This document shows positions 23,920 through 33,981 of a DNA stretch of 64,000 nucleotides, in pieces. Made by a program: the position numbers and the translations under genes. Under the pieces are notes generated by a model, which saw only the letters and a program-made list of their open reading frames with translations, was not told the DNA's origin and searched no databases. The stretch's first letter is position 1. Every line of letters begins with the position of its first letter. This stretch comes from Chordicoccus furentiruminis (GTDB lineage: Bacteria > Bacillota > Clostridia > Lachnospirales > Lachnospiraceae): NCBI RefSeq assembly GCF_019355395.1, contig NZ_CP048829.1, positions 2,831,001-2,895,000 on the forward strand. Reading direction: 5' to 3'.

Positions 23920-25485
23920 ATGTCTGGAAGATTACTTGACAGAATCCGGGAGTTTTCGCAGAGTCGGCCCTCCCGGGCAGCCCTGTGTTTCAGAAAGGAA
24001 CAGGTTACGTACGGCCAGCTGTGGGACAGGGTTTGCCGATCGGCCGGAAAGCTGTCCGAAGCCGGCGTCAGGCCGGGGGAATGTGCCGCGTACAGCGCAC
24101 TGTCCCGCCCTTCTTCCGTGATCGTTTATCTCGCGATCCAGTACATCGGCGGCATTGCCGTTCATATAGATAAAAACGCGGCGCCTTCCCGGGCGCTTGC
24201 TGTCTGTGAGGAGGCGGGAGCGTCTGTCTTCCTGACGGATATGAAAATGAACGGGACGGCTGTTCCGGATCATGTGCATCTGCTCTCTCTGAAACAGCTG
24301 ACAGCAGAAGGACACGGACCTGAAACAGAGCGGCCAGAGGAAGACGGCGAAACGGATCTGCCTGCGGCGGAAACAGGCGATGAGGATATCGCGGAGCTGA
24401 TTTTTACGAGCGGGACAACGGGCCGCCCGAAGGGGGTGATGCTCAGCTGCCGGGCGGTGATGTCGATCACGGAGCATACCCGTACGGGAATCGGGATCCG
24501 GCCGGATGATGCGGTGCTGATTCCGCTGCCGCTGCATCATTCGTATGGCCTGCGCGTGCTGCGTGCTGTGCTGGCGGCAGGAGCGACCGCTGTCCTCCAG
24601 AACGGCTTCGCGTTCGCCGGGGATATCGAGAAGAATCTTGACCGGTGGAACTGCACCGGCTTTGCGGCGGTGCCAGCTTCGATGGAGCTTCTCCGGGAGC
24701 AGATGAAAGACCGGTTCTATGAGATCATGGGCCGGTTCCGCTATATTGAGATCGGGGCCGGAGCCCTCACGCAGGAGCAGCGGAAAAGACTTTCCGCCAG
24801 ACTTCCGGAGACCGCTCTTTATAACACATGGGGGGCATCCGAGACCGGGGGTGCTGTCTTCACCGACGTTCATGAAGCGGTCCGAAAAGAGAATACCGTG
24901 ACGACGATCGGGAAGCCTCTGCCGGATATTGAGGTGAGGATCGCGGATGAGCATGGAGCGATTCTTGCACATACGGATGAAGAACATCCCGGGCGGATGC
25001 AGCTGCGCGGCGCGATGCTGATGTCGGGCTACTGGAACCGGCCGGATCTGACGGCGGAGACGCTGCGGGACGGCTGGCTTATGACGGGTGATATGGTCTG
25101 GCGTGACGGGGACGGATTCCTTTACATGCTGGGCCGAGCGGACGATCTGATTAACGTGGGAGGCGAGAAAGTCTCGCCCGTTGAGATCGAGAACATCGCG
25201 AGCGAATATCCTTATCTCAGGGAGTGCGCCTGTATCGGGGTAAAGGAAGAGACAAAAGGACTGGGCCAGGTGCCTGTCCTGTATCTGGCTGTGCGGCGGG
25301 GGTATACGGAAGAAGGGCTGGTTTCGTTTCTTTCGGATCGTCTGGAGCGCCTGAAGATGCCCGCGGCGTACCGGGTAGTGGAGGCCATTCCGCGCAACCG
25401 GATGCAGAAGATTGACCGGAGAGCGATCCGGACGCTCTGGGAGTCGGAGCAGGCGGCCGGTGAGACGAAACCGGAACGGACATGA
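23920..25485 (+). CDS. AMP-forming acyl ligase (ANL superfamily)
   Basis: The 521-residue protein activates a carboxylic acid as its adenylate. Core motifs are LIFTSGTTGRPKGVM (P-loop), YNTWGASETGG, MTGDMVWRDGDGFLYMLGRADDLINVGGEKV (hinge, given in segments TGDM and GRADDLINVGG), and a C-terminal catalytic lysine in NRMQKIDRR. Substrate cannot be read from the sequence. It shares an operon with an MBOAT acyltransferase and DltD-like protein, so it probably charges an acyl donor for cell-envelope modification, as DltA does with D-alanine. No carrier protein gene accompanies it, so the acceptor may be CoA or a carrier encoded elsewhere. Confidence 0.8.
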   Translation: MSGRLLDRIREFSQSRPSRAALCFRKEQVTYGQLWDRVCRSAGKLSEAGVRPGECAAYSALSRPSSVIVYLAIQYIGGIAVHIDKNAAPSRALAVCEEAGASVFLTDMKMNGTAVPDHVHLLSLKQLTAEGHGPETERPEEDGETDLPAAETGDEDIAELIFTSGTTGRPKGVMLSCRAVMSITEHTRTGIGIRPDDAVLIPLPLHHSYGLRVLRAVLAAGATAVLQNGFAFAGDIEKNLDRWNCTGFAAVPASMELLREQMKDRFYEIMGRFRYIEIGAGALTQEQRKRLSARLPETALYNTWGASETGGAVFTDVHEAVRKENTVTTIGKPLPDIEVRIADEHGAILAHTDEEHPGRMQLRGAMLMSGYWNRPDLTAETLRDGWLMTGDMVWRDGDGFLYMLGRADDLINVGGEKVSPVEIENIASEYPYLRECACIGVKEETKGLGQVPVLYLAVRRGYTEEGLVSFLSDRLERLKMPAAYRVVEAIPRNRMQKIDRRAIRTLWESEQAAGETKPERT

Positions 25486-25505
25486 AAGAGCGGCGGGGAG
25501 AACGC

Positions 25506-26981
25506 GTGAAAAAGATATTCAGAGAGTGTCTGTCGGCGGTTGCATTTCTCATGATTCTTGCGATCCTGATCGGACAGCTGACAGAACTGTTCAGGAACAA
25601 GGGCGAGTGGCCGCTGCCGCAGGATTTTTACAGTTATCCGTCAAACAGCTTTGATGTGGTTTTTCTCGGTGCGTCAACCATTATGACGTCTGTCTATCCG
25701 ATGCAGCTGTATCAGGATTACGGCATTGTCTCTTACAATCTGTCTTCGGCGGAGCAGAGCATCGGAGAGAGCTATTATCTCGCGAAGGATGTCATCAAAA
25801 GGCATCAGCCGAAGGTGCTGATGATTGACGCCGGAACGATTACTTATGGCACAACGGTGAGCAGGGCGGAGACGCTTCATCATATCACCGATAACATGCC
25901 GCTGACTTCCGCAGCACGTTGGGAGATGATCCTGCACCTAGATCCGACCGATTTTCTGCAGTATGTGTTTCCTTTGGATTTGTACCACACCAAATGGAAG
26001 TCACTGTCGGAGGATGACCTGAAGCCGGTGACCCGAGCCGCCGCGTTGGGCGCGAGGATTAATTCCATCCGCTCGTCTTCCTCGGCCGTTTCAAAATCGG
26101 ATCCGATCGACGAAAGCTATACACTGCCGAAGTGGAGCCTCACTTATATAGATAAACTGATCCGTCTGTGCAACAAGACGGCGACGAAGCTGATTTTTGT
26201 CTCACTTCCCTATGTGTCTGCTGCCCAGAGCGTTTATGACAACCGGGTGAATGCGGCGGCAGCTCTGTCAAGATATCTGCGGCCCTACGGTGTGACGCAT
26301 CTCAACTATATGGACCGGGCCGGTGATTTTGACATCGGTCCGTCCGATACCTGGGACAGGCATCACATGAACTACTGGGGCGCGACGAAGTTTACCGCTT
26401 TTATCGGGAAGTATCTGACAGAAGCGTGCGGCGTCAGTGACCGGCGAGGGGATCCGTCCTATTCGTTTATGGACAGAAAACTCGCGGCGTACGAGTCTTT
26501 CCGATGGCAGCGGCTTCTGGCGACAGCCAATGACACCAAGACATATCTGGATGTTCTGAGGGATGCCGCAAAGCAGGAAGGGTACCTGGTCGTTCTGGCG
26601 CTGAACGGAGAAATCGCAAAAACGGTGGACGCTTCTCTTGCCGCGCGGCTGAACGGGCTGGGCACGATGACGTTGCTTTCCGGTTACGGCGCGAACAGCT
26701 ATCTGGCTGTACTGAACGGGAATAAGGTTGTCTGCGAATCGGATGTAAGGAGCAGAACTTCTGAGGAGACATACAAGGGAACGGTCGGGAAGCTGAAGGT
26801 TGAGGCTGCCAGCTCCGTCACATCGAATGACTCGAAGGCGGAGATCCGGATCAACGGCCGGGATTACGCGCTGAATAAGGCAGGCCTGAATGTGGTTGTA
26901 TTCAACCCGTCAAGCGGGGAAATGGTGGACTCGTCGGTGATCAGCCTCAGCGACGGAAGCGATTCGTTATCTCATCAGTGA
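25506..26981 (+). CDS. DltD/AlgJ-like SGNH membrane-anchored protein
   Basis: The roughly 491-residue protein has an N-terminal membrane anchor (CLSAVAFLMILAILIGQL) and an extracellular SGNH-like domain: the serine motif GASTIMTSVYP near residue 55 and the Asp-His motif DRHHMNYWGATKF near residue 285. This is the layout of DltD and AlgJ/AlgX-type partners of MBOAT acyltransferases. The GTG at 25506 has GGGGAGA upstream; an ATG at 25482 overlapping the ligase stop is the alternative. About 160 residues after the SGNH core form an extra beta-rich domain I do not recognise. The MBOAT gene follows directly. Confidence 0.75.
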   Translation: MKKIFRECLSAVAFLMILAILIGQLTELFRNKGEWPLPQDFYSYPSNSFDVVFLGASTIMTSVYPMQLYQDYGIVSYNLSSAEQSIGESYYLAKDVIKRHQPKVLMIDAGTITYGTTVSRAETLHHITDNMPLTSAARWEMILHLDPTDFLQYVFPLDLYHTKWKSLSEDDLKPVTRAAALGARINSIRSSSSAVSKSDPIDESYTLPKWSLTYIDKLIRLCNKTATKLIFVSLPYVSAAQSVYDNRVNAAAALSRYLRPYGVTHLNYMDRAGDFDIGPSDTWDRHHMNYWGATKFTAFIGKYLTEACGVSDRRGDPSYSFMDRKLAAYESFRWQRLLATANDTKTYLDVLRDAAKQEGYLVVLALNGEIAKTVDASLAARLNGLGTMTLLSGYGANSYLAVLNGNKVVCESDVRSRTSEETYKGTVGKLKVEAASSVTSNDSKAEIRINGRDYALNKAGLNVVVFNPSSGEMVDSSVISLSDGSDSLSHQ

Positions 26982-26998
26982 GGCAGGGTGAAGCACAT

Positions 26999-28609
26999 AT
27001 GATATTTGACTTTATGGAAGAGACGGGCATCACCCTTTCGTATCAGACTGCGGGGTTCATCGTATTTTTTGCGGTCGTGCTGGCGCTCTGCTGTCTGATG
27101 CGCGCCCAGGTGGTCCGGAAGCTGGTGCTTCTTCTGGCGAACGGCTTCTTCTACTACGCGATGGGAGGCTTCGGCGCGCTGGAACTGGTTCTGCTGACAT
27201 CAGCGGCTGTCTACACAGGCTCGGCTCTGATGGGAATTGTCTATGTCCGATTTGAGCGTGCGTCCGCCGGACTTGATAAAAAAGAGAAAAGAAGGCGGCT
27301 GACACCGTACAAGAAAAGAGCAAGAGGAATTCTGTTCGCGACACTGGCGGTGATTCTGGCGATCTTCGTGTATGTGAAGGCGGGAGGTCTTCTGCATTTT
27401 TCCCCTGTAGACTCGCTGTCATCACTTACGCCGGGACATGTGCTTGCTCCGCTGGGCATTTCCTACTATACTTTTTCGTGTATAGGATATCTTGCCGATG
27501 TATACTGGCGCAAAGTCCCGTTTGAAAAGAACGGCTTCGATCTTTTAATTGCCATTCTGTATTTTCCGATCATTGTCGAAGGACCAATTTCAAACTACGG
27601 CCGTCTTCTCAGCCAGCTGAAGAAGCTGCCGGCCCCGAACTACCGTACGGTCTGCTTCGGACTGCAGCGTATGATCTGGGGCTTTTTCAAGAAGCTGGTC
27701 GTCGCGGACCGTCTGACCCAGTTCACAACGCCGGTTTTTGCGTCGGTCGGAGACTACGCGGGCGCGGAGATGGTGATCGCTGTATTGTTTAATGCACTGG
27801 CGATTTACGCTGATTTTTCCGGCTGCATGGACATTGTGATCGGCGCGTCGCAGGCTCTCGGCATCGAACTGGAAGAAAATTTCAGACAGCCGTTTTTCTC
27901 GAGAACGGCTGCGGAGTTCTGGCGCCGCTGGCATATCACGCTTGGCGCATGGTTCCGGGATTATGTCTATATGCCTCTGGCGATGGGACCGTATTTCCGG
28001 AAGCGGGCGGCGGAGGTCCGAAAGAAAAGAGGAACGGCCGCGGCTCAGCTGGCGCAGGGAGCCGTTCCGCTGCTGATCGTGTGGATCTGCACCGGCCTCT
28101 GGCATGGAACCGGAACGGACTATTTGGTCTGGGGCCTGTATTGGGGCAGCCTGATGATCGCGGGCATGGCGTTTCAGGGTACGGCGGACCGGATCAATCA
28201 GGCACTTCATGTGGATCCGGACTCTTTCAGCCACCGGCTGTTTCAGATGATTCGTACTTTCCTGATTTTCTGCGGCGGCCGGATGCTGACGGCGACCGGT
28301 GAACCGGGCGGCTTCTTTCTGATTCTGCATCAGGTGTTTTCGGAATCAAGGCTGAACGTCCTGTTCGACGGTTCGCTCTATTCTCATGGGCTCGAGCAGA
28401 AGGACTGGTATGTGGCGATTGTCGGCATCGTGGCGATGTGGGTTGTCGACATGCTTCATGAACGGAAGATCCGCATCCGGGAGGTCATCGCCTCTCAGCC
28501 GCTGATTCTTCGCTGGGCGGTCTATATCGGCTCGATTTTATTTGTTCTGGTGTACGGGATTTACGGCGCCTCCTACAGTGCGACCGCATTCGCGTACGGC
28601 GCGTTCTAA
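26999..28609 (+). CDS. MBOAT acyltransferase (DltB/AlgI-like)
   Basis: The 536-residue protein has about eleven membrane segments and the MBOAT signature: EFWRRWHITLGAWFRDYVY, then LLIVWICTGLWHG with the catalytic histidine. DltB/AlgI proteins carry acyl groups across the membrane for attachment to teichoic acid or exopolysaccharide. The ATG at 26999 is preferred because the family starts with a membrane segment; a GTG overlapping the previous stop (26978) is possible. A charged loop of about 25 residues (KKEKRRRLTPYKKR) between segments is longer than usual. Confidence 0.85.
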   Translation: MIFDFMEETGITLSYQTAGFIVFFAVVLALCCLMRAQVVRKLVLLLANGFFYYAMGGFGALELVLLTSAAVYTGSALMGIVYVRFERASAGLDKKEKRRRLTPYKKRARGILFATLAVILAIFVYVKAGGLLHFSPVDSLSSLTPGHVLAPLGISYYTFSCIGYLADVYWRKVPFEKNGFDLLIAILYFPIIVEGPISNYGRLLSQLKKLPAPNYRTVCFGLQRMIWGFFKKLVVADRLTQFTTPVFASVGDYAGAEMVIAVLFNALAIYADFSGCMDIVIGASQALGIELEENFRQPFFSRTAAEFWRRWHITLGAWFRDYVYMPLAMGPYFRKRAAEVRKKRGTAAAQLAQGAVPLLIVWICTGLWHGTGTDYLVWGLYWGSLMIAGMAFQGTADRINQALHVDPDSFSHRLFQMIRTFLIFCGGRMLTATGEPGGFFLILHQVFSESRLNVLFDGSLYSHGLEQKDWYVAIVGIVAMWVVDMLHERKIRIREVIASQPLILRWAVYIGSILFVLVYGIYGASYSATAFAYGAF

Positions 28610-28675
28610 GAACAGCGTATATTTCGTCTTTTCAGCGAAAAAAGAATGAAAACCATGGCGGGGAAGGAGGAACAT

Positions 28676-30217
28676 ATGATGAGCGGTATGAAACGACGGG
28701 CAGTTCATGCTCTGGCAGCTCTGACTTTTGCCGTGCTGTGCGTTTTGGCGGTTGTGTTCCCATGCAGGGCCGCAAGCCGCCCGGTGCGGTATCTGATGGT
28801 GGGCGATTCCTACTCGGATCACGGTTCCTGCGGATCTGGCCCGCTCTGGCAGGAGTATGTTTCGGGCGGTCTGGGACTTTCGAATACCGTCTATGCCCAG
28901 AAGGGCGGATGCGGTTTCGCGAAGACGACCGGGCAGGGCGCATATCAGTTCCTGACCATTCTCAAGAAGGCGGCGGCTCAGACGGACTGCAGGTCGATTA
29001 CGCATATTCTCGTCGGAGGCGGGATCGGCAACGATTATACATATAAGAGCGGTGGCGCGACGGAACAGGAGATCCGCTCCGCTATGAGGACGTTTGATGA
29101 TTATGCCAACTCGGTCTTTCCCAATCTCACCTGTATTGAATATGCCGGCATCAACTGGGGGATTTCCGAGACACGGAAAGACTACTGTCGGAAACGGTGT
29201 TACATCTATTATGATGAGGCGAAGCGGCTCGGATGGCAGCCTCTGTACGGCTCAGAGAGCGGACTGCGTAAGACGGAATATGAAACATTCTTTTACTATA
29301 AGAATGATCGAATCCATCCGAGGGATCCCGGGGAACGCCTGATCGCCAATGCGATCATGCGGAGCATGGTCAAGTATGCGGGACGGACCGGTGTCAGAAA
29401 GGCGTCCTATCTGACGGTGCCGAAGCCGGCGATCTACTCTGTTTCCTACCAGCTCGGCGGCGGGAAGGTTTCCGGCAATCCGGCCTCCTACAGGCAGGGA
29501 TTCGTAAAGGCGTGGACGCTGAAAAATCCTGCGCGCACGGGCTATACCTTCGTCGGCTGGACCGGCACGGGACTGTCCGGTGCGGTGAAGACTGTGACCG
29601 TGAAGCCGGGGCGGACAGGAAACCTTGCATACAAGGCGGCCTGGAAGAAGAATCCAGCACCGGTTTTGCCGGAACCGAAGACAGTGCTGCGGGCTTACAT
29701 GAAACGGACGACATCAAACTCCGTCACCCTTTCGTGGAACCGCGTTTCCGGCGCCTATGCTTATGTGATCTACGGGTCGGACTGTCAGCATACGATGAAG
29801 AAGCTCGCGAAGGTCGGCAGCGGGGTGACGTCCTGGACCTGCCGGAAACTGAAGCGCGGCACATATTACAAATTCCGGGTGTATGCCGTGAATCGCCGGA
29901 TCGAGCAGATGTATCATTCCGAAAAGCTGTTCATCACGACGAACGGAGGACGGTATACCAACTATTACGGAGTTATGCTGAACACAAAGCGCGTGACGAT
30001 GAAGAAGGGGCGAACCTTTCGCGTGAAGGCGTCTGGCAAACCAGTCGGCGGAGGACGTGTGAAGGTGCATGCCGGCATCGTTTATCTCACGGACAACCCG
30101 AAGGTGGCGAAGGTGGGAAGCGGAGGCGTGATCACGGCGAAGGGAAAAGGAAGCTGCTATATCTATGCCATTTCTCAGAGCGGCTGCTGGAACCGGGTCA
30201 GGGTGACGGTATCATGA
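28676..30217 (+). CDS. Secreted SGNH esterase with InlB-type, Fn3 and Ig-like domains
   Basis: The 513-residue protein has a signal peptide (KRR then LAALTFAVLCVLAVVF, cleavage near CRAASR) and an SGNH hydrolase-like domain opening with MVGDSYSDHGS and closing with an NDRIHPRDPGERL Asp-His motif. After it come an InlB/Flg_new-type beta repeat (about residues 265-325, with GYTFVGWTG), a fibronectin type III-like unit, and a bacterial Ig-like domain (KVAKVGSGGVITAKGKG). AAGGAGG precedes the ATG. As the last gene of the acyl-modification operon it could remove or rearrange the acyl groups that the MBOAT protein adds, or bind the wall. Confidence 0.75.
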   Translation: MMSGMKRRAVHALAALTFAVLCVLAVVFPCRAASRPVRYLMVGDSYSDHGSCGSGPLWQEYVSGGLGLSNTVYAQKGGCGFAKTTGQGAYQFLTILKKAAAQTDCRSITHILVGGGIGNDYTYKSGGATEQEIRSAMRTFDDYANSVFPNLTCIEYAGINWGISETRKDYCRKRCYIYYDEAKRLGWQPLYGSESGLRKTEYETFFYYKNDRIHPRDPGERLIANAIMRSMVKYAGRTGVRKASYLTVPKPAIYSVSYQLGGGKVSGNPASYRQGFVKAWTLKNPARTGYTFVGWTGTGLSGAVKTVTVKPGRTGNLAYKAAWKKNPAPVLPEPKTVLRAYMKRTTSNSVTLSWNRVSGAYAYVIYGSDCQHTMKKLAKVGSGVTSWTCRKLKRGTYYKFRVYAVNRRIEQMYHSEKLFITTNGGRYTNYYGVMLNTKRVTMKKGRTFRVKASGKPVGGGRVKVHAGIVYLTDNPKVAKVGSGGVITAKGKGSCYIYAISQSGCWNRVRVTVS

Positions 30218-30378
30218 ATTCCGCAGAAACGGAATATGCCTTTGCCGTACCTGCGGGACGCCTTCTTACCGTTCGGACTGGTACGGGCTGTACCCGAATG
30301 GAATGATGAGAGCGGAGGTGTCCGGACGCTGTCCGGGCTGCGCGACGGTCCTGTTTGGGGCGGAGAAAGGATCGGGAA

Positions 30379-31499
30379 ATGGATCGGAATGATCTTGAAA
30401 AAATCATACAGCTGCGTCATGATCTCCACGCGCATCCGGAGCTTTCCCTTAAGGAAGACGAAACGAAGGCGCGCCTTATGGCCTTTCTCGAGGAAAATAC
30501 GGACCTCTCCGTCGCAGACAGGGGGAAATGGTTCTACGCTGTCTCCGGTTCGGACGGCCCGGCCGGACGGAACCCGGTCACGTTCCGGGCTGATCTTGAC
30601 GCGCTGCCGATTCCGGAGACAATTTGTCTTCCGTACGGTTCACTGAGACCCGGTGTATCGCATAAATGCGGTCATGACGGCCACGCGGCGGCGCTGGCCG
30701 GACTGGCGCTGGAGCTTTCAAAGAAAAAAATCCGGGACCGCTCCGTTTATCTGATTTTTCAGATGGGAGAAGAGATCGGGCGGGCGGTGAGGAATGCTCG
30801 CGTCTGATCGATGAGAAACGGATCGGCGAGGTCTACGCGTTTCACAATCTCAGCGGTTACCCGGAGGGGACCGTGGTCTACAGGCCGCGTCTGACTCAGC
30901 CCGCATCGGAAGGTCTGACGATTGCATTTGAAGGAAGAACCTGCCATGCGAGCGAACCGGAAAAAGGAAGGAATCCATCTCAGGCAATCGCCGAGATGGT
31001 GCTGTTTCTCGGAGAGAAGTTACGAGAGCCGCATCAGGGTATGCTGCTGGGGACGGTTGTCGGAATTCAGTCCGGAGGAAATGATTTCGGTCTTTCAGCC
31101 GGAGAGGGGGCGTTTCGGGTGACGCTCCGCGCGGAGGAAGAGACGGAGATGACGGCGCTTGAGACGGCGCTCCGTGAGAGGGCGGAGATGCTCGGAAAGC
31201 GGGACGGACTGCGGGTACATGTCCGGACGGAGGACCCGTTCTCCGCCACCGTGAACGATGACCGGTGCCTTGAGAAGGTGAAGGCGGCCGCCGCAGCGCT
31301 CGGTATTCCATCGATGAAAATGAATACGCTCTGGCGCGCTTCCGAGGATTTCGGATATTACCAGAAACGGTGCCCGGGCGCGATTTTCTATATCGGAAAC
31401 GGCGAGTCGTATCCGCCGCTTCACACGGCGGAACATGACTTTGATGACCGGATTCTTCCGCACGCAGTTGATCTCTTCTATGAGATTGCGCGGATGTAA
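30379..31499 (+). pseudogene. M20-family amidohydrolase, frameshifted
   Basis: Two frames together encode one M20 hydrolase (amidohydrolase/aminoacylase type). The first (ATG 30379 to stop 30807) has LRHDLHAHPELS and KCGHDGHAAAL metal-site motifs and runs to GEEIGR. The continuation, GEECSRLIDEKRIGEVYAFHN and onward, is in another frame and reads to 31499, with RASEDFGYYQ and HTAEHDFDD at the C-terminus. One missing G in the G-rich tract at about 30778-30790 would restore a protein of about 373 residues. It is either a recent pseudogene or a sequencing error. The substrate would be an N-acyl amino acid or similar. Confidence 0.8.
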
Positions 31500-31597
31500 G
31501 CTAAGATCCCTTCAATTGCGCAGAGCTGCCGGAGTCTCTTTCCCGGCAGAAGCGGTTTGCGCTTTGTGTACAATCGGGCGGCTGCGGCTGAATTGTG

Positions 31598-31626
31598 TTG
31601 AGATCATGAGACCCCTCTGCTATAAT
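31598..31626 (+). promoter_or_regulatory. Promoter of ychF-lgt
   Basis: TTGAGA at 31598-31603 and TATAAT at 31621-31626 are 17 bases apart. The leader to the ATG at 31765 is about 130 bases and GC-rich with several short inverted repeats, none matching a riboswitch I know. Confidence 0.75.
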
Positions 31627-31764
31627 TCAGTGCTGTGTCAGGCCTCTTGCGATCGAACGCGGGAGTTCAGTATTAAGATGAAACCGGAAGGCAAGGGCTG
31701 CCGGCTTTCAGGCAAAAGCTCGGGCTGAGACCGGATAAAGTCTCAATTTATAAAGGAGATTCCA

Positions 31765-32868
31765 ATGAAATTAGGTATCGTGGGACTGCCGAATGTCGGA
31801 AAAAGCACTCTGTTCAATTCACTGACGAAGGCGGGCGCTGAGGCGGCCAACTATCCTTTCTGCACGATCGACCCCAATGTCGGTGTCGTGGCGGTGCCGG
31901 ACGAACGTCTGCAGATGCTTGGAGATTTCAGCCACTCGAAGAAGGTGACGCCGGCCACAGTGGAATTTGTCGACATCGCGGGTCTGGTCAAGGGCGCGTC
32001 AAAGGGCGAGGGACTCGGCAATCAGTTTCTCGCCAATATCCGGGAATGCGATGCGATCGTCCATGTCGTGCGCTGCTTCGAGGATCCGAACGTGATCCAT
32101 GTGGACGGTTCGATCGACCCGAGGCGTGACATCGAGACGATCAACCTTGAGCTGCTGTTCGCCGATCTGGAAGTGCTCGACCGGCGGATCGCCAAGACGG
32201 CTAAGTCAGCCAAATCCGGAGCGGACAAGAACGCGAAACGGGAGTATGACATTCTTCGGAAGATTCATGACTGGCTCGAGGACGGCCGTCTCTGCATCTC
32301 ACTTCATTTTGAGGATGAGGAAGACGAGGCGTTCAAAGAGAGCCTTGACCTGCTGACGGATAAACCGGTGATCTATGCGGCTAATGTGGCGGATGAGGAT
32401 CTGGCGGACGACGGCGCGTCGAATCCTTTTGTCGCGTCGGTCCGTGAGGTGGCGAAGGAACAGAATGCGGAAGTCTTTGTCGTCTCGGCGGAGATCGAAC
32501 AGGAGATTTCGGAACTGAGCGACGAGGAGAAAAAGGATTTTTTCGAGGATCTGGGTATCACGAAGTCCGGCCTTGAGAAGCTGATCACGGCCAGTTACCA
32601 TATTCTCGGACTTCAGAGCTTCCTGACGACGGGTGAAGATGAGACGAGGGCCTGGACCATTCCGATCGGCTGCAAGGCGCCCCAGGCGGCGGGCAAGATC
32701 CATACGGACTTTGAGCGCGGCTTCATCAAGGCGGAGGTGATCAATTATCAGACGCTGCTGGACTGCGGTTCCTACGCGGCGGCCCGCGACAAGGGTCTCG
32801 TCCGTATGGAGGGCAAGGATTACGTCGTGAAGGACGGCGACGTCATCCTGTTCAGATTCAATGTCTGA
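31765..32868 (+). CDS. ychF: Ribosome-binding ATPase YchF
   Basis: The 367-residue protein is the universally conserved Obg-family P-loop ATPase YchF, which binds ribosomes. The G1 loop GLPNVGKST is at residues 6-14, the G3 region [18 protein letters not shown] matches the family exactly, and the C-terminal TGS-like domain ([12 protein letters not shown]-type segment, here [12 protein letters not shown]) follows. AAAGGAGATTCC precedes the ATG. Length and motifs are normal. lgt begins eight bases before its stop, so the two are coupled. Confidence 0.95.
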   Translation: MKLGIVGLPNVGKSTLFNSLTKAGAEAANYPFCTIDPNVGVVAVPDERLQMLGDFSHSKKVTPATVEFVDIAGLVKGASKGEGLGNQFLANIRECDAIVHVVRCFEDPNVIHVDGSIDPRRDIETINLELLFADLEVLDRRIAKTAKSAKSGADKNAKREYDILRKIHDWLEDGRLCISLHFEDEEDEAFKESLDLLTDKPVIYAANVADEDLADDGASNPFVASVREVAKEQNAEVFVVSAEIEQEISELSDEEKKDFFEDLGITKSGLEKLITASYHILGLQSFLTTGEDETRAWTIPIGCKAPQAAGKIHTDFERGFIKAEVINYQTLLDCGSYAAARDKGLVRMEGKDYVVKDGDVILFRFNV

Positions 32869-33721
32869 CGCGATCTATTTCCCGCATCTTCATCTTTATC
32901 TGCACCATGTCGGAAAGACGCTGCGCATCGGGCCGGTCACCATCGCCTATTATGGGATTTGTATCGCCGTCGGGATGCTGCTTGGTATCTGGGCCGTGAC
33001 ACGCCGGGCAAAGGAGACCGGGCAGAAGCCGGATGACTATGTCGACATCGTGATCTGGACGATGCTGTTCTCCATCATCGGGGCGCGTGTGTATTATGTG
33101 GCGTTTGACTGGGATGCGTATCGGAACGATCTGCTGTCTGTTTTTCGTATTCGTGAAGGCGGGCTGGCGATTTACGGCGGCATCATCGCCGGAGTGCTGA
33201 CGCTTTTTATCCAGTCCCGTATCCGGAAAATGCGTTTCCGCGTACTTCTGGACACCTGTGTGATCGGTCTTCCGATCGGTCAGATTGTGGGACGATGGGG
33301 GAATTTTTTTAACCGCGAAGCGTTCGGCGGCTACACGGACGGTCTGTTCGCCATGCAGCTTCCGGTCAGCGCGGTCAGGCAGAATGAAATCACGACCGCG
33401 ATGTGGGAGCATCTGGTGAACATAAACGGTACGGATTTTATACAGGTGCATCCCGCGTTTCTTTATGAAGGACTCTGGAACTGCTTTGTTCTGCTGCTTC
33501 TCGTGGTTATGCGGAACCGGACGAAGTTCGACGGCGAGCTGTTCCTGGTCTATGCGGCCGGTTACGGGGCGGGACGCTTCTTTATCGAGAGCATCCGAAC
33601 GGACCAGCTTCTGATTCCGGGTACACAGATTCCGGTTTCCATGGTCGTTTCCGCAGCGCTTGTGATCGGGTCGCTGGTTCTGACTGCCGCAGGAAGACGG
33701 AGAAAAAGAACATCCGGGTGA
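32861..33721 (+). CDS. lgt: Prolipoprotein diacylglyceryl transferase
   Basis: The 286-residue membrane protein transfers diacylglycerol from phosphatidylglycerol to the lipobox cysteine of prolipoproteins. The Lgt signature GQIVGRWGNFFNREAFGG is at about residues 140-157; GGLAIYGGIIAG and HPAFLYEGLWN are also typical, as are seven membrane segments. It overlaps ychF by eight bases and ends before a strong terminator. Confidence 0.95.
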   Translation: MSDAIYFPHLHLYLHHVGKTLRIGPVTIAYYGICIAVGMLLGIWAVTRRAKETGQKPDDYVDIVIWTMLFSIIGARVYYVAFDWDAYRNDLLSVFRIREGGLAIYGGIIAGVLTLFIQSRIRKMRFRVLLDTCVIGLPIGQIVGRWGNFFNREAFGGYTDGLFAMQLPVSAVRQNEITTAMWEHLVNINGTDFIQVHPAFLYEGLWNCFVLLLLVVMRNRTKFDGELFLVYAAGYGAGRFFIESIRTDQLLIPGTQIPVSMVVSAALVIGSLVLTAAGRRRKRTSG

Positions 33722-33775
33722 AGACGATTCGCGGCTTTCGGAGCGTCTTGCATAACGGAATCGTGAAAAGGAGGT

Positions 33776-33819
33776 ATCCTCCGCTTATCCATTGAACATG
33801 GATGAGCGGAGGATTTTTT
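33776..33819 (+). terminator. Strong rho-independent terminator after lgt
   Basis: A 17-base stem with one G-U pair (33776-33792 with 33798-33814) and 5-base loop is followed by six T residues. It separates ychF-lgt from the division cluster. Confidence 0.9.
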
Positions 33820-33897
33820 GCGTGTACAGGCTGTCAGAGCCGGGCGCCGCCGGTATGTCGGGTTGTGCTCTGATGCGAAAATTCTATCTGGCCGCAG

Positions 33898-33974
33898 TTG
33901 CTTTTTATGATGCGATGGGGTAAACTTTCAATTAAGTGGTGACGAAGTGGGACGGAAATGCCACGAAATGGGAG
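33898..33974 (+). promoter_or_regulatory. dcw promoter with MraZ operator repeats
   Basis: TTGCTT at 33898-33903 and TAAACT at 33921-33926 are 17 bases apart. Downstream, AAGTGG (33934), AAGTGGG (33945) and AAATGGG (33966), with a weaker AAATGCC between, repeat at 10 to 11 bases. This is the TGGG-N-type array bound by MraZ, placed to block early transcription. Confidence 0.75.
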
Positions 33975-33981
33975 ATCAGGA

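Noticed and set aside
31721-31760. CTGAGA in the ychF leader as a TPP riboswitch
   Set aside because: The downstream conserved TPP elements are missing and no thiamine gene follows.
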